NCBI GenBank assembly: GCA_041655255.1
Contig: JBBAFS010000024.1
Coordinates: 1-21,498, forward strand
DNA length: 21,498 bases
Reading direction: 5' to 3'
DNA from: JBBAFS01 sp041655255
GTDB taxonomy: Bacteria > Spirochaetota > Spirochaetia > Sphaerochaetales > Sphaerochaetaceae
Of this stretch, positions 7,227-16,196 are shown piece by piece. A program made the position numbers and the translations under genes. Every line of letters begins with the position of its first letter. Position 1 is the stretch's first letter. The notes below the pieces were generated by a model. It saw only the letters and a list, made by a program, of their open reading frames with translations, made no database searches and was not told the DNA's origin.

Positions 7227-8176
7227 AAGGTTGCTTCAACTACTTGAGCAACAGGCTCTCCTCTCCCTTGTGTATAGAAATGGACTCCGGGCACCCCTTT
7301 TGAAAGAAGCTCTTTGACTTGAGTGATACAAAAGTCAATTCCAATTTCTCGCACCTCTTGTACCGAAGAGCTTTGTGTAATATCTGAAACGAGGTGAGAA
7401 GGAAGATCTACTTTAAATGTCTGAGGAAGCAGTTCGAGGTCTCTTTTTCGTTGAATTGGTTTTATCCCTGGAATAATAGGGACATGAATTCCAGCATCCC
7501 GACATTTTTTCACAAACGAGAAGTAGTAATCATTGATAAAGAACATCTGAGTGACAATATACTCTGCTCCGGCTTCCACTTTTTGTTTCAACATAGCAAT
7601 GTCATATTCCAAGTTTGGAGCTTCTAAGTGTTTTTCAGGATACCCCGCAACACCAACACAAAAATTGGTCGCTAAGGGTTCTCTGAGTGTTGGATCGAGA
7701 TACATCCCCTTGTTGGTATCGGCAATTTGTTTTACTAACTCATCGCTATAGGCGTGTCCCCCTTCAGTGGGGGTAAATCTCTTTTCGATTGAAGAGGGAT
7801 CTCCTCGTAGAGCTAAGATATTTTCGATACCCAAAAAGTTGAGTTCAACTAATTGATCTTCAATCTGTTCTTTGGTGTTTCCACCACAGATGAGGTGTGG
7901 AACAACTGGTACTTTATAGCGGTATTGAATTGCAGCAGAGAGTCCAATGGTGCCAGGGCGCTTACGTATTAATTTTCTTTCAATGACTCCATCTTCACGT
8001 TCAACATACATGATATGGCTTTGGTGGTTGGTAATATTAATGTAGGCTGGGTCGTATTTCAGTAGTCGCTCAATGGTAGCGTTAATCGACTCAATAGAGT
8101 TTCCCTTTAAAGGGGGAACTAATTCAAATGTGAATAATGGACGTTTTGCCTTCTTAATTAAATCTACAACTTTCAT
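7223..8176 (-). CDS. metF: 5,10-methylenetetrahydrofolate reductase
   Basis: This 317-residue flavoprotein makes 5-methyl-THF, the methyl donor used by the MetH encoded just upstream. The N-terminal FTFELVPPLKGN holds the conserved glutamate of the beta-barrel active site. PHLICGGNT and ENILALRGDP are the folate and FAD signature segments, and YIVTQMFF lies in the second half. A longer frame starts at 8197, inside metH, but AAAGG at 8184-8188 lies 7 bases before ATG 8176, and MKVVDLI is the natural family start. The gene begins 4 bases after the metH stop at 8181, with its ribosome-binding site in the end of metH, so the two are translationally coupled. Its stop overlaps that of nth. Confidence 0.96.
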   Translation of the reverse strand: MKVVDLIKKAKRPLFTFELVPPLKGNSIESINATIERLLKYDPAYINITNHQSHIMYVEREDGVIERKLIRKRPGTIGLSAAIQYRYKVPVVPHLICGGNTKEQIEDQLVELNFLGIENILALRGDPSSIEKRFTPTEGGHAYSDELVKQIADTNKGMYLDPTLREPLATNFCVGVAGYPEKHLEAPNLEYDIAMLKQKVEAGAEYIVTQMFFINDYYFSFVKKCRDAGIHVPIIPGIKPIQRKRDLELLPQTFKVDLPSHLVSDITQSSSVQEVREIGIDFCITQVKELLSKGVPGVHFYTQGRGEPVAQVVEATF

Positions 8177-8180
8177 GAGC

Positions 8181-11100
8181 TTACCTTTCATATACATCTA
8201 ATGCTAATGAGTCGACAACTTCGTTATACGAACGTCCTACTTGAGTAGCATACTCGGTTACTTGTTCTCTTTCTACCTTCCCAATAGAGAAGTAGCGTAC
8301 CCCCTCTCCAACAACATATAATCCACACACACTAAATGAAGGATCCATTGAATATCCTTCAGTGAGTGTAACCTCGAGGTTCTTATAAGCATGAAGGAGG
8401 TCAAACACAAGAGCCTTATCTTGATGATTGGGATGTATTGGGTAACCAATAGCGGGACGAATAATTGTCTCATTTTCAAAACCCCACCACTGTGTTGAAA
8501 GTAGTTGTTGAACATACTCACTCAGAGCTTCGACCATTCGATCGGCGAGAAGTTGCAACATGAGTGCTTTTTCGTCATTTCCTTCTGAGGTGTATTTTTC
8601 GATATGTTCTTTAACCTTTTTTCCTCCACTGAGAATAAACATCCCAATATAATCTTGTTCAGTGGGGTGGATAAAGTCGGCTAATGAGAGACAGAGTCCA
8701 TCTCTGTTCGGTGTTTGACTTCTTAGTAGTGGTAGTGTGATTACTTGATCTGATTGAATGGTGATACTTTGATGATCATCTTTACGAGTTTTAAAAAGGC
8801 CAATGACTCCTTCTAAGGAGGAAGAGAATAAAGAGAGTGTCTCTTGTTGATATAAAAGAGATTTTCCCTCTTTTATAAGATCATGTGCTTGTTGAGATTG
8901 CTGTGGTACACGGTAAGAACGGACAAACATATTCCAGTTAATCAAAGAAGCGATCTTTTCAACATCGAGATCTTTTAATACATGTACTCCTAAAGAAGTT
9001 GGTTGAGGAGCAGGGCGAGGTTTTACAAATCTCTTTGTTATTGCCTCTTGAAACGAGCACTGAGGCGGAATGTCTTCTTGTTGAGCATGCTTATGGCGAA
9101 CTTTTTCATACTCATCAAAAATTTCCTTGGTGTAGGATTCTCGTTGTGAAGAGAGAAGATTTAACGCTACAGTAACACCACTTGAGGCATCTTTGGCGTG
9201 AAACACATAGTGTGGAAACAGCGGTTCTAATTTAATTGCAGTGTGTTCAAAACTTGTAGTCGCTCCCCCAACAACAATCGGTGTATTAAGTCCTTGTTGT
9301 TCAAAGAGGGTACATATCTGACTTATCTCATGCAAAGATGGGGTGATTAAAGCACTCAGACCCACAATATCTGCTTTGTGGGTAATAGCAGCTTCTACAA
9401 TCTTTTCAGAAGGGACCATCACCCCTAAATCGATAACTTCAAAGTTGTTACACCGTAACACTAATGCAACGATATTTTTCCCAATATCGTGCACATCCCC
9501 TTTTACCGTTGCAATTACAACAGTCGCCTTTTTGGAATTCTCTTGTGTGGCTCCTTCGCTTAATCGGGGTTGAAGGATATCGACAGCTTGTTTCATCACT
9601 CGAGCAGATCTGACTACTTGTGGTAAATAGAGTTTCCCATCTCCAAATAGTTGCCCTATATCACCCATCGCTCTCATAAGAGGTCCTTCAATAATCTCAA
9701 CTGCTTCAAGGTGCTCTAACTCGTGTAAATCCTCTTTAAGGTAAGCATCTTCTCCAATGAGTAGAGCATGTGCAAGGCGTTTTTCTACTTCAAATTCACG
9801 CCACTGTGTTTCTTGGGTCTCCTTTTTGATAGGAGACTCAACAGCACGTTGTTGTTGAGCACGTTCAACAAGTTGGTGACGCACCTCTTCTAAAGATGGC
9901 GAATCAGCAGTAATTAGGGTGCGTAAAAGAGACCCCATCTCTGGATCAATGTGAGATGTATCTCGTTGAGCTGAAGGGTTGATGATAGCCATACGAAGCC
10001 CCACTTTCTCTGCTTCTTCTAAAAAAAGAGCGTGCATAGCATCTCTAAGAGCATTATTCCCCCTAAAAGCAAAAGAGAGATTACTCACTCCAGCACTCAC
10101 TGTGGTATGTGAAAGGTGCTCAGTTATCCACTTTGTCGCATCGATGAATGCTTTGGCATACACATCATGTTCTTGGATTCCTGTCGCAATAGTTAATACA
10201 TTTGGATCAAAGATAATCGACTCTTTAGGAATATTGTGTTTGATTAACAGATTGTATGAGCGTAATGCTATCTCTATTTTTCTCTCATAGGTGTCGGCTT
10301 GCCCCTCTTCATCAAAAAGCATTACCACCATGGCAGAGCCAAGGGTGTGGATGAATTGTGCTTTTTCAATAAAAGACTCTTCTCCCTCTTTGAGACTAAT
10401 TGAGTTTACAACTCCTCTTCCTTGTAGTTCATACAGCGCTGTTTTAATCACATTCCAATCGGATGAATCAATCATAAAAGGGAGAGAGGCGACCTCTGGA
10501 TGGGCAAGAAGGTGTCGGATAAAGCGGACCATTTCACCAGGGGCATCTATTAAAGGATCATCCATACAAATATCTAATAGTGTTGCTCCGTGTAACACTT
10601 GCTCTTTTGCAATGGAGACAGCTTTATCGTAAGCTTTCTCTTTAATAAGACGTGCAAACTTTCTCGATCCTGCAACATTACACCGCTCTCCAACAACAAT
10701 AAGTTCGTCGCTCCCTACTCTCATTGATTCAAGACCGCTGAGTCTTAATTGTTTACGTTGTTGTCTCTCTTTCGGAGGGGGAGCTTTTTGAGTGATCTTG
10801 TGCAATTGGGCGATATGTTCAGGAGTGGTCCCGCAGCACCCTCCAACAATAGAGATAACCCCTTTGTGGATCAGTGGTTCTAATAGGTGTGCGAGTTCTT
10901 GTGGGCTTTGGGTATAATGTCCCTCTTGGTCCGGAAAGCCTGCATTGGGGTGTGCACTGACTCTAAAGGGGCTAACCTCGTTAAGTTGAGTAATTAAAGG
11001 AATCATCTCTTGTGCCCCTGTAGAACAATTTAGCCCAACACTGAAAAGATCATATGGGCTCATCGTATCGACAAAGGCCTCAAGAGTTTGTCCTGAGAGC

Positions 11101-11738
11101 ATCCTTTGGCTTTTATCACTAAAGGTGGCACTTACCATGATAGGTAATTCAATTTGACGCTCTTTTGCTACTTTCAACGTTGCAACAATGGCAGCTTTTG
11201 CAATAAGAGAATCAAAGACTGTTTCAATAAGAATGAGGTCCACTTTTCCATCAACAAATGCTTCAAGTTGCTCTTCATAGGCAGAGACGAACTCTTCAAA
11301 AGAGACATCTCGGTGGGTAACATCATCAACATCACTAGAAAATGAGGCACTTTTTCCTGTTGGCCCTAATACTCCAGCAATATATAAAGGTCGAGAAGAG
11401 CCTTCTTCTTTATAGGTCTCAATAGCAGCTTTAGCTATTTCAACTGCTGCAAGGTTGAGATCGTATACATATGAATCAAGATGGTATTGAGCGAGGGCGA
11501 ATCGGTGAGCACCAAAGGTGTTGGTCTCTATGATATCGGCTCCTGCATGTAGATATTGAAGATGGATGTCATGGATATAATGGGCATTGGAGAGATTCAG
11601 AGCTTCTAGGCATCCCACACTTTGCGTTATCTCATCAATGATAAATGCTTCATTGGGGAGTTGAAGTTGTTGAATCATCGTCCCCATGGCCCCATCGAGT
11701 AGAAGAACCTTCTGTTTAGCTAGCGTGGTAATATGCAT
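8181..11738 (-). CDS. metH: Cobalamin-dependent methionine synthase, all four modules present
   Basis: This 1185-residue enzyme transfers the methyl group of 5-methyl-THF to homocysteine through cobalamin. The modules follow the standard order. Residues 1-320 are the homocysteine barrel with zinc ligands Cys238, Cys301 and Cys302 (GGCCGTTP). Residues about 340-620 are the pterin barrel (GERCNVAGSRKF, DDPLIDAPGEM). Residues about 645-730 are the cap. Residues about 735-870 are the B12 domain, with DVHDIGKN holding the cobalt ligand His750. Residues about 900-1185 are the AdoMet activation domain, with RPAIGYP at 1094-1100. The length is slightly below E. coli MetH (1227). AGGAGA sits about 6 bases before ATG 11738. 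It precedes metF and follows the COG3323 gene on the same strand. No cobalamin or SAM riboswitch fits the 47-base gap upstream. Confidence 0.98.
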   Translation of the reverse strand: MHITTLAKQKVLLLDGAMGTMIQQLQLPNEAFIIDEITQSVGCLEALNLSNAHYIHDIHLQYLHAGADIIETNTFGAHRFALAQYHLDSYVYDLNLAAVEIAKAAIETYKEEGSSRPLYIAGVLGPTGKSASFSSDVDDVTHRDVSFEEFVSAYEEQLEAFVDGKVDLILIETVFDSLIAKAAIVATLKVAKERQIELPIMVSATFSDKSQRMLSGQTLEAFVDTMSPYDLFSVGLNCSTGAQEMIPLITQLNEVSPFRVSAHPNAGFPDQEGHYTQSPQELAHLLEPLIHKGVISIVGGCCGTTPEHIAQLHKITQKAPPPKERQQRKQLRLSGLESMRVGSDELIVVGERCNVAGSRKFARLIKEKAYDKAVSIAKEQVLHGATLLDICMDDPLIDAPGEMVRFIRHLLAHPEVASLPFMIDSSDWNVIKTALYELQGRGVVNSISLKEGEESFIEKAQFIHTLGSAMVVMLFDEEGQADTYERKIEIALRSYNLLIKHNIPKESIIFDPNVLTIATGIQEHDVYAKAFIDATKWITEHLSHTTVSAGVSNLSFAFRGNNALRDAMHALFLEEAEKVGLRMAIINPSAQRDTSHIDPEMGSLLRTLITADSPSLEEVRHQLVERAQQQRAVESPIKKETQETQWREFEVEKRLAHALLIGEDAYLKEDLHELEHLEAVEIIEGPLMRAMGDIGQLFGDGKLYLPQVVRSARVMKQAVDILQPRLSEGATQENSKKATVVIATVKGDVHDIGKNIVALVLRCNNFEVIDLGVMVPSEKIVEAAITHKADIVGLSALITPSLHEISQICTLFEQQGLNTPIVVGGATTSFEHTAIKLEPLFPHYVFHAKDASSGVTVALNLLSSQRESYTKEIFDEYEKVRHKHAQQEDIPPQCSFQEAITKRFVKPRPAPQPTSLGVHVLKDLDVEKIASLINWNMFVRSYRVPQQSQQAHDLIKEGKSLLYQQETLSLFSSSLEGVIGLFKTRKDDHQSITIQSDQVITLPLLRSQTPNRDGLCLSLADFIHPTEQDYIGMFILSGGKKVKEHIEKYTSEGNDEKALMLQLLADRMVEALSEYVQQLLSTQWWGFENETIIRPAIGYPIHPNHQDKALVFDLLHAYKNLEVTLTEGYSMDPSFSVCGLYVVGEGVRYFSIGKVEREQVTEYATQVGRSYNEVVDSLALDVYER

Positions 11739-11785
11739 GACATCTCCTACTCTTTTTTATTGTAGGCAGTGTAACAATTGCTCTA

Positions 11786-12103
11786 TTAATAGACAAGGTT
11801 CTCATTTTTAAGCACATGATAAGCAGGTTCTTCGTATGGGTGGACATCAATAAGTGCTTGAACTACTGCACCAATATATGGATCATCTACGACTAATTCA
11901 ACACGGTGTTCTTCAACTCGTTGTAGTACATCGGTAGATCCGATATATGGGTCAGATCCCTCTTTAGGGCAAAATTGCCCCTCTCCAAGACTTTGGAAAC
12001 TGCATCTTTCGTACTTTCCTATTTTTCCTCCACCTGCTTTAAAGAGTGCTTCTTTAACCTCTTCGGTGTGGGTTGTTGGAACGTAAAAGATAAGAATATA
12101 CAT
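11786..12103 (-). CDS. COG3323 family protein (NIF3/YqfO insert-domain-like)
   Basis: This 105-residue soluble protein corresponds to the stand-alone form of the PII/CutA-like domain that is inserted in YqfO-type NIF3 proteins. It starts MYILIFYVP, continues with EEVKEALFKAGGGKIGKYERCSF, and ends with the strongly conserved VDVHPYEEPAYH pattern, here IDVHPYEEPAYHVL. Function is unknown; the HPYEEPAYH residues are the likely ligand or metal contact, by inference. A G-rich ribosome-binding site (AAGGGGG) lies 6 bases before ATG 12103. It is the first gene of the unit with metH and metF, 47 bases upstream of metH, and is divergent from pth. A link to methionine synthesis is suggested only by position. 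Confidence 0.85.
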   Translation of the reverse strand: MYILIFYVPTTHTEEVKEALFKAGGGKIGKYERCSFQSLGEGQFCPKEGSDPYIGSTDVLQRVEEHRVELVVDDPYIGAVVQALIDVHPYEEPAYHVLKNENLVY

Positions 12104-12117
12104 ACTTTTCCCCCTTC

Positions 12118-12136
12118 TCTTGCCCGTGAGGCAAGA
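12118..12136. repeat. 7-bp inverted repeat in the COG3323/pth divergent region
   Basis: TCTTGCC and GGCAAGA are exact reverse complements around CGTGA. The left arm overlaps the candidate pth -35 element, so it may be an operator. It may instead form a short hairpin in the leader of the minus-strand COG3323 gene. No T-run follows in either direction. Confidence 0.4.
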
Positions 12137-12148
12137 TACCTTTATGAT
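12120..12148 (+). promoter_or_regulatory. Candidate promoter of pth, near-leaderless
   Basis: TTGCCC at 12120-12125 and TATGAT (5 of 6 consensus) at 12143-12148 are separated by 17 bases. Only 6 bases lie between the -10 and ATG 12155. GGAAG in that gap is too close to the ATG to serve as a normal ribosome-binding site. Confidence 0.5.
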
Positions 12149-12154
12149 GGAAGC

Positions 12155-12727
12155 ATGATTCAGTTGTGTCTCTTCTTAGGTAATCCTGGTTCTCGTTATA
12201 GAAAAACTAGACACAACAGTGGCCAACTTTTCCTTGAACATATTCTACCTCATATCGATGCATCGCGGTACAAAGAAGCATTTCATGGCTCATGGGCTCA
12301 AGCACACATTGCTTCACTACCTGTTATTATCCTCACACCTCATACGTTCATGAACGAAAGTGGAAGAAGCATTCAAGCAGCATCTCACTACTTTGGAATC
12401 AATGTTGATGAGATCTTAGTCGTCCATGATGATTTAGAACTCCCTTTTGGAACTACTAAAATCCAACAAGGGGGAGGCCTGGGAGGACACAATGGATTAC
12501 GATCGATTGTTCAACACCTTGGAAGTTCTCACTTCTTTCGTGCACGAATAGGGATTGGAAGACCACAACATCAAGATGTTTCATCGTTTGTGTTATCTCG
12601 ATTTGATCCCATCGAAGAGTCTCAACTTCCGTTAATATTTGATGCTCTGTATAACCAACTGTACACATGGTGTGAACACAACACACAAACAAAAAGCCTG
12701 CCACTTATATCTTCGTTGGGAAAGTGA
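12155..12727 (+). CDS. pth: Peptidyl-tRNA hydrolase
   Basis: The 190-residue enzyme releases tRNA from peptidyl-tRNA that drops off the ribosome. The family residues are at the E. coli positions: Asn10 in FLGNPG and catalytic His20 in TRHNSG. TFMNESG, VVHDDLELPFG and GGGLGGHNGLRSI follow in order, then the RARIGIGRP segment. The frame is open further upstream to 11975, but that stretch overlaps the divergent COG3323 gene and is not conserved; ATG 12155 gives the exact family N-terminus. It stands alone upstream of the GH13 gene, which has its own candidate promoter. Confidence 0.97.
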   Translation: MIQLCLFLGNPGSRYRKTRHNSGQLFLEHILPHIDASRYKEAFHGSWAQAHIASLPVIILTPHTFMNESGRSIQAASHYFGINVDEILVVHDDLELPFGTTKIQQGGGLGGHNGLRSIVQHLGSSHFFRARIGIGRPQHQDVSSFVLSRFDPIEESQLPLIFDALYNQLYTWCEHNTQTKSLPLISSLGK

Positions 12728-12734
12728 ATTCTTA

Positions 12735-12763
12735 TTGACGAGGGCACATGAGGCTGGGATACT
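12735..12763 (+). promoter_or_regulatory. Candidate promoter of the GH13 gene (extended -10)
   Basis: TTGACG at 12735-12740 and GATACT at 12758-12763 are 17 bases apart. A TGG precedes the -10, which fits an extended -10 element. Transcription would start near 12770, giving a leader of about 23 bases with a ribosome-binding site. Confidence 0.55.
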
Positions 12764-12778
12764 GATAAAAGAGTCTAT

Positions 12779-12784
12779 AGGGAG
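12779..12784 (+). promoter_or_regulatory. Ribosome binding site AGGGAG for the GH13 gene
   Basis: AGGGAG ends 8 bases before ATG 12793, supporting that start. Its presence contrasts with the neighbouring pth and symporter genes, which lack one. Confidence 0.65.
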
Positions 12785-12792
12785 ATTATATA

Positions 12793-15700
12793 ATGGGCGT
12801 GAGAGATTTTAGAATTGCATTAAAAGCTCGTAATGAGATGAGCTACCATGATCCCGTATTTGCTGTTGAAAACGACTTAAGCGGTTTATATGATGAGGCT
12901 AAGGCTCTTGTCCACCGTTACAATACCATTCAAAAAGAGCGACACTCTAATCAAACATTATCTGCTGCACAAATTCATGCAACTGCTGTCATTCATCTGT
13001 TGTATCAGGCTGTGGTCACAAACTTTCTTGAAGTCAAAGATCAAGATTTCTTTGTTCGAATAGCAAAACAAATTTCACTAAATAAAGAGAACCAGCAAGT
13101 TGTCTCATTTTACTCATCTCAATTTCCCTCTCCAGCTCTTACCCAACAATTTCCAACAGCTCCTTTTGTCATGGAAGAAAATGCTCGTGGATTGTTTATC
13201 CACTACGTGATGAATGAAAATAGGGCATTACAAAAGGCAGCTCGACCTCTACTTAAGCCTCGAGGAGTCCGCTTCCCACCCCACTCTGAGCTGTTTTTAA
13301 CACAACTGATTGAGAATGCAAAAAGTACACAAGGTCTTGGGGAGCGAAATGACGATTTATTCTCATTCTTAAGTAGACCAGCAAAAATTCATCCAGATTC
13401 GTTGTTAGACCAAATCTCTTTCATCTTAACTCACTGGGGAGATATCCTTCCTGAATCTTTACGTCAATTTGCCTTACGTGCCATCGATTATATTAAAGAG
13501 GAGCAAAGACCCCATTTTGATGGCCCTGGCCCTTCGAAAGTGCTCTCTTTTGATCGGTTTGATTTAGAATATGAAGCTTATAGTGCAGATGAGCACTGGA
13601 TGCCTAATGTAGTGATGATTGCTAAAAGCACACTAGTGTGGCTTGATCAGCTCTCAAAGATGTATGGGTATCCTATTACTCAGTTACATGAGATTCCAGA
13701 TTATGAACTCGATTTAATGGCTCAGCGAGGTATTACTGCGTTGTGGCTTATTGGATTGTGGGAGCGTAGTCCCGCTTCAAAGCGAATTAAGCACCTGTGT
13801 GGGAATCCCGAAGCTGAAGCTTCGGCTTACTCTCTTATCTCGTATGATATCGCCGAATCTATCGGGGGATGGTCCTCTTTAGAAGATTTAAGAAACAGGT
13901 GTAATATGAGGGGGATTCGCCTAGCAAGTGACATGGTCCCTAACCACACTGGCTTAGATAGTGATTGGGCGCTTCATCGTCCTGATTTGTTTATTTCCAT
14001 GGATTATCCTCCATTTCCTTCGTACACCTATAATGGTGAAAACCTCTCAGTAGATCCCGATGTCGATATCCGAATTGAGGATCACTATTATGATCAAACA
14101 GATGCAGCTGTTACGTATCGAAGAATTGATAAAAGAACAGGGAAGACCGATTATATCTTCCATGGTAATGATGGCACGTCAATGCCCTGGAATGATACAG
14201 CACAGCTAGATTTCCTCAATCCTGAAACACGAGAAGCTGTCATGCAACAAATTCTTCATGTTGCTCGCAACTTCCAAGTTATCCGATTTGATGCTGCAAT
14301 GACTCTTGCCAAACGACATATTCAACGCCTTTGGTACCCTGCTGCCGGCAGTGGAGGAGATATCCCAGGAAGATCGAGTTTTGGGATGAGTGATGAAGAG
14401 TTTGCTCAAGCAATTCCTGTTGAGTTTTGGAGAGAGGTTGTTGATCGCATAGCTGTAGAAGTACCCGACACACTGTTGTTAGCCGAAGCCTTTTGGATGA
14501 TGGAGGGCTATTTTGTTCGGACTTTGGGAATGCACCGTGTCTACAACAGTGCATTTATGAATATGTTAAAAAACCAAGAGAACAAGAAGTATCGCGACAC
14601 TGTTAAAAACACCATCAGTTTTGACCCTGAAATTTTGAAACGTTTTGTGAACTTCATGAACAACCCCGATGAAGATACAGCTATTGCCCAATTTGGTAAT
14701 GGAGATAAGTACTTTGGTGTGTGTACCTTGTTAAGTACTATGCCTGGATTGCCAATGATTGGACATGGTCAGATTGAAGGCTTCCATGAAAAATATGGGA
14801 TGGAGTATAGCAAAGCGTATTGGAATGAGTATCCCGATGAGCACTTTATTAAAGAACATGAAAGACGTATATTCCCCCTTCTTAAGATGAGATTTGCATT
14901 TAGTGGAGTCGACTATTTTGAGATGTTTGACGCACATGATAACCATTCGGTGAGTGAGTCGATTTTTGCCTATGTGAATGGAACTGAAAATTTACGAGCT
15001 TTGGTGTTATACAACAACCAATATGAGATGGCTCAAGGGCGAATATTACACAGTGCACAAAAGGCAGTCAGAAATAGTGAAGGATCTCGTTATGGAAGAA
15101 GTATTAGTTTAGGAGATGCTTTAAAACTCTCTTTTGAAGGGAAGCGCTTTATGATTTACGAAAGCTTCCCTGAAGGGCTCACCTATATTCTTCCTTCAGT
15201 TATCGTGTTTGATGAGGGGCTTTGGGTCTCTTTAGGCGGGTATGAGACTAAAATCTTCTTGCACATCAGAGAAGTGGAAGATATCAACGGAGAGTATGAG
15301 GAGTTATACAACTCTCTTGGTGGACGAGGTATTAAAGATCTAGAGCGTGAAGTTCAGCTCATTCGCTTACAACCACTCCATAAGGCTATGGAGAATTTCT
15401 TCTCTGTTGAGATGTTTACAACTCTCAAAGGAATTTTAAGTGGCCAAGATGTCCACTCCAAGGAGCTTAAGAAGTTTGCCTTGCTTGCAGGAGAGGCATA
15501 TGCTCGAACAGCAGCGTTGTATGAGAGTTTATCTCCTTCGCAACTCGATTATCTCCCTCCTCTTAAAGAAGAGGTTCAACCAAAAGAGTTGTTAGATGAG
15601 CTTCAATCACTCATTCTGTGTTTTAAGAAAGATCAGAATAAGTCGTTCTTTGTAACTGGAGGAAATATTATTGAAGAACTTCCTCTTCTTATACTTACCT

Positions 15701-16164
15701 CGTTAATGATGAAGATGTTTGTCTCTGATACAACATCGTTTGATGAAGCTGGGCACATTTATGCATCGTTGATGATTGAGCACATGTGTAAAGATGTGTG
15801 TGATCACTTTCATCTACATAAACATGAGATTGAAGAACTAGTGAGAAAGGCTCTCTTTTTATCGATCTCTTTTGATCCATTACACAGCGCTTTAGATGAA
15901 CAATCTCCCTCTTGGAGAAGGGTTTTAGAAAAAGCACTAGAAAACATGGAATTTAGACGCTCAATTAGGTATAATGAACACAATAATACGACGTGGTTTA
16001 ACAAAGAGGACTTCCAACTTGTTACCTATTTAATAGGATTGGGAGCCTGTATTCAAACCCAAGGGGAGAAACGACCCGCAATAGAAGCTCTGATGAGTTC
16101 GTGGTTACAAGCGGAGTTACTCTCTGAGTACAAAGTAAATCTATTGGTCCATAATGTGAATTGA
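12793..16164 (+). CDS. Very large GH13 (alpha-amylase superfamily) protein with unassigned N- and C-terminal regions
   Basis: The 1123-residue protein lacks a signal peptide or membrane helix, so it is cytoplasmic. The (beta/alpha)8 barrel spans about residues 275-700. Conserved region I is DMVPNHT (Asp380, His385). Region II is IRFDAAMTL, with Arg498 and the nucleophile Asp500. Region III is LLLAEAFW, with the acid/base Glu565. Region IV reads NNPDE, keeping Asp626 but with Pro625 where most amylases have His. All three catalytic acids are present, so it is probably active on alpha-glucans, either hydrolysing or transferring. A beta-rich stretch follows at about 760-860. Residues 1-260 and 870-1123 look helical, and I recognise no domain in them. 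GlgE-type maltosyltransferases also carry N-T-P-D in region IV, but the flanks here do not look like GlgE. The substrate is unknown. Confidence 0.88.
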   Translation: MGVRDFRIALKARNEMSYHDPVFAVENDLSGLYDEAKALVHRYNTIQKERHSNQTLSAAQIHATAVIHLLYQAVVTNFLEVKDQDFFVRIAKQISLNKENQQVVSFYSSQFPSPALTQQFPTAPFVMEENARGLFIHYVMNENRALQKAARPLLKPRGVRFPPHSELFLTQLIENAKSTQGLGERNDDLFSFLSRPAKIHPDSLLDQISFILTHWGDILPESLRQFALRAIDYIKEEQRPHFDGPGPSKVLSFDRFDLEYEAYSADEHWMPNVVMIAKSTLVWLDQLSKMYGYPITQLHEIPDYELDLMAQRGITALWLIGLWERSPASKRIKHLCGNPEAEASAYSLISYDIAESIGGWSSLEDLRNRCNMRGIRLASDMVPNHTGLDSDWALHRPDLFISMDYPPFPSYTYNGENLSVDPDVDIRIEDHYYDQTDAAVTYRRIDKRTGKTDYIFHGNDGTSMPWNDTAQLDFLNPETREAVMQQILHVARNFQVIRFDAAMTLAKRHIQRLWYPAAGSGGDIPGRSSFGMSDEEFAQAIPVEFWREVVDRIAVEVPDTLLLAEAFWMMEGYFVRTLGMHRVYNSAFMNMLKNQENKKYRDTVKNTISFDPEILKRFVNFMNNPDEDTAIAQFGNGDKYFGVCTLLSTMPGLPMIGHGQIEGFHEKYGMEYSKAYWNEYPDEHFIKEHERRIFPLLKMRFAFSGVDYFEMFDAHDNHSVSESIFAYVNGTENLRALVLYNNQYEMAQGRILHSAQKAVRNSEGSRYGRSISLGDALKLSFEGKRFMIYESFPEGLTYILPSVIVFDEGLWVSLGGYETKIFLHIREVEDINGEYEELYNSLGGRGIKDLEREVQLIRLQPLHKAMENFFSVEMFTTLKGILSGQDVHSKELKKFALLAGEAYARTAALYESLSPSQLDYLPPLKEEVQPKELLDELQSLILCFKKDQNKSFFVTGGNIIEELPLLILTSLMMKMFVSDTTSFDEAGHIYASLMIEHMCKDVCDHFHLHKHEIEELVRKALFLSISFDPLHSALDEQSPSWRRVLEKALENMEFRRSIRYNEHNNTTWFNKEDFQLVTYLIGLGACIQTQGEKRPAIEALMSSWLQAELLSEYKVNLLVHNVN

Positions 16165-16189
16165 CTTATAGATTATGATGGGATAGTGT
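16161..16189 (+). promoter_or_regulatory. Candidate promoter of the symporter gene, near-leaderless
   Basis: TTGACT at 16161-16166 overlaps the GH13 stop codon. TAGTGT (fitting TAnnnT) at 16184-16189 follows after 17 bases. Seven bases then lead to ATG 16197, and no ribosome-binding site lies close to it. A TATGAT at 16174-16179 is an alternative -10, but has no -35 at the right distance. Confidence 0.4.
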
Positions 16190-16196
16190 TGCTAAT

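Noticed and set aside
7230..7252. Imperfect hairpin GTTGCT...AGCAAC after the nth stop, possible terminator
   Set aside because: It lies inside metF coding sequence and has no T-run on the plus strand, so it is better explained by codons.
9979..10632. Open frames of about 103 and 113 residues on the plus strand opposite metH
   Set aside because: They are exact shadows of the conserved metH frame, show no recognisable motif and have no ribosome-binding site.
11782..11793. 12-bp palindrome TCTATTAATAGA between the COG3323 gene and metH
   Set aside because: It overlaps the last codons and stop of the COG3323 gene, is AT-rich and has no promoter around it. Chance is likely.
12789..12794. Perfect TATAAT just before the GH13 gene
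   Set aside because: It overlaps the ATG itself, so it cannot be the -10 for that start. The TTGACG/GATACT pair upstream is better placed and leaves room for the ribosome-binding site.
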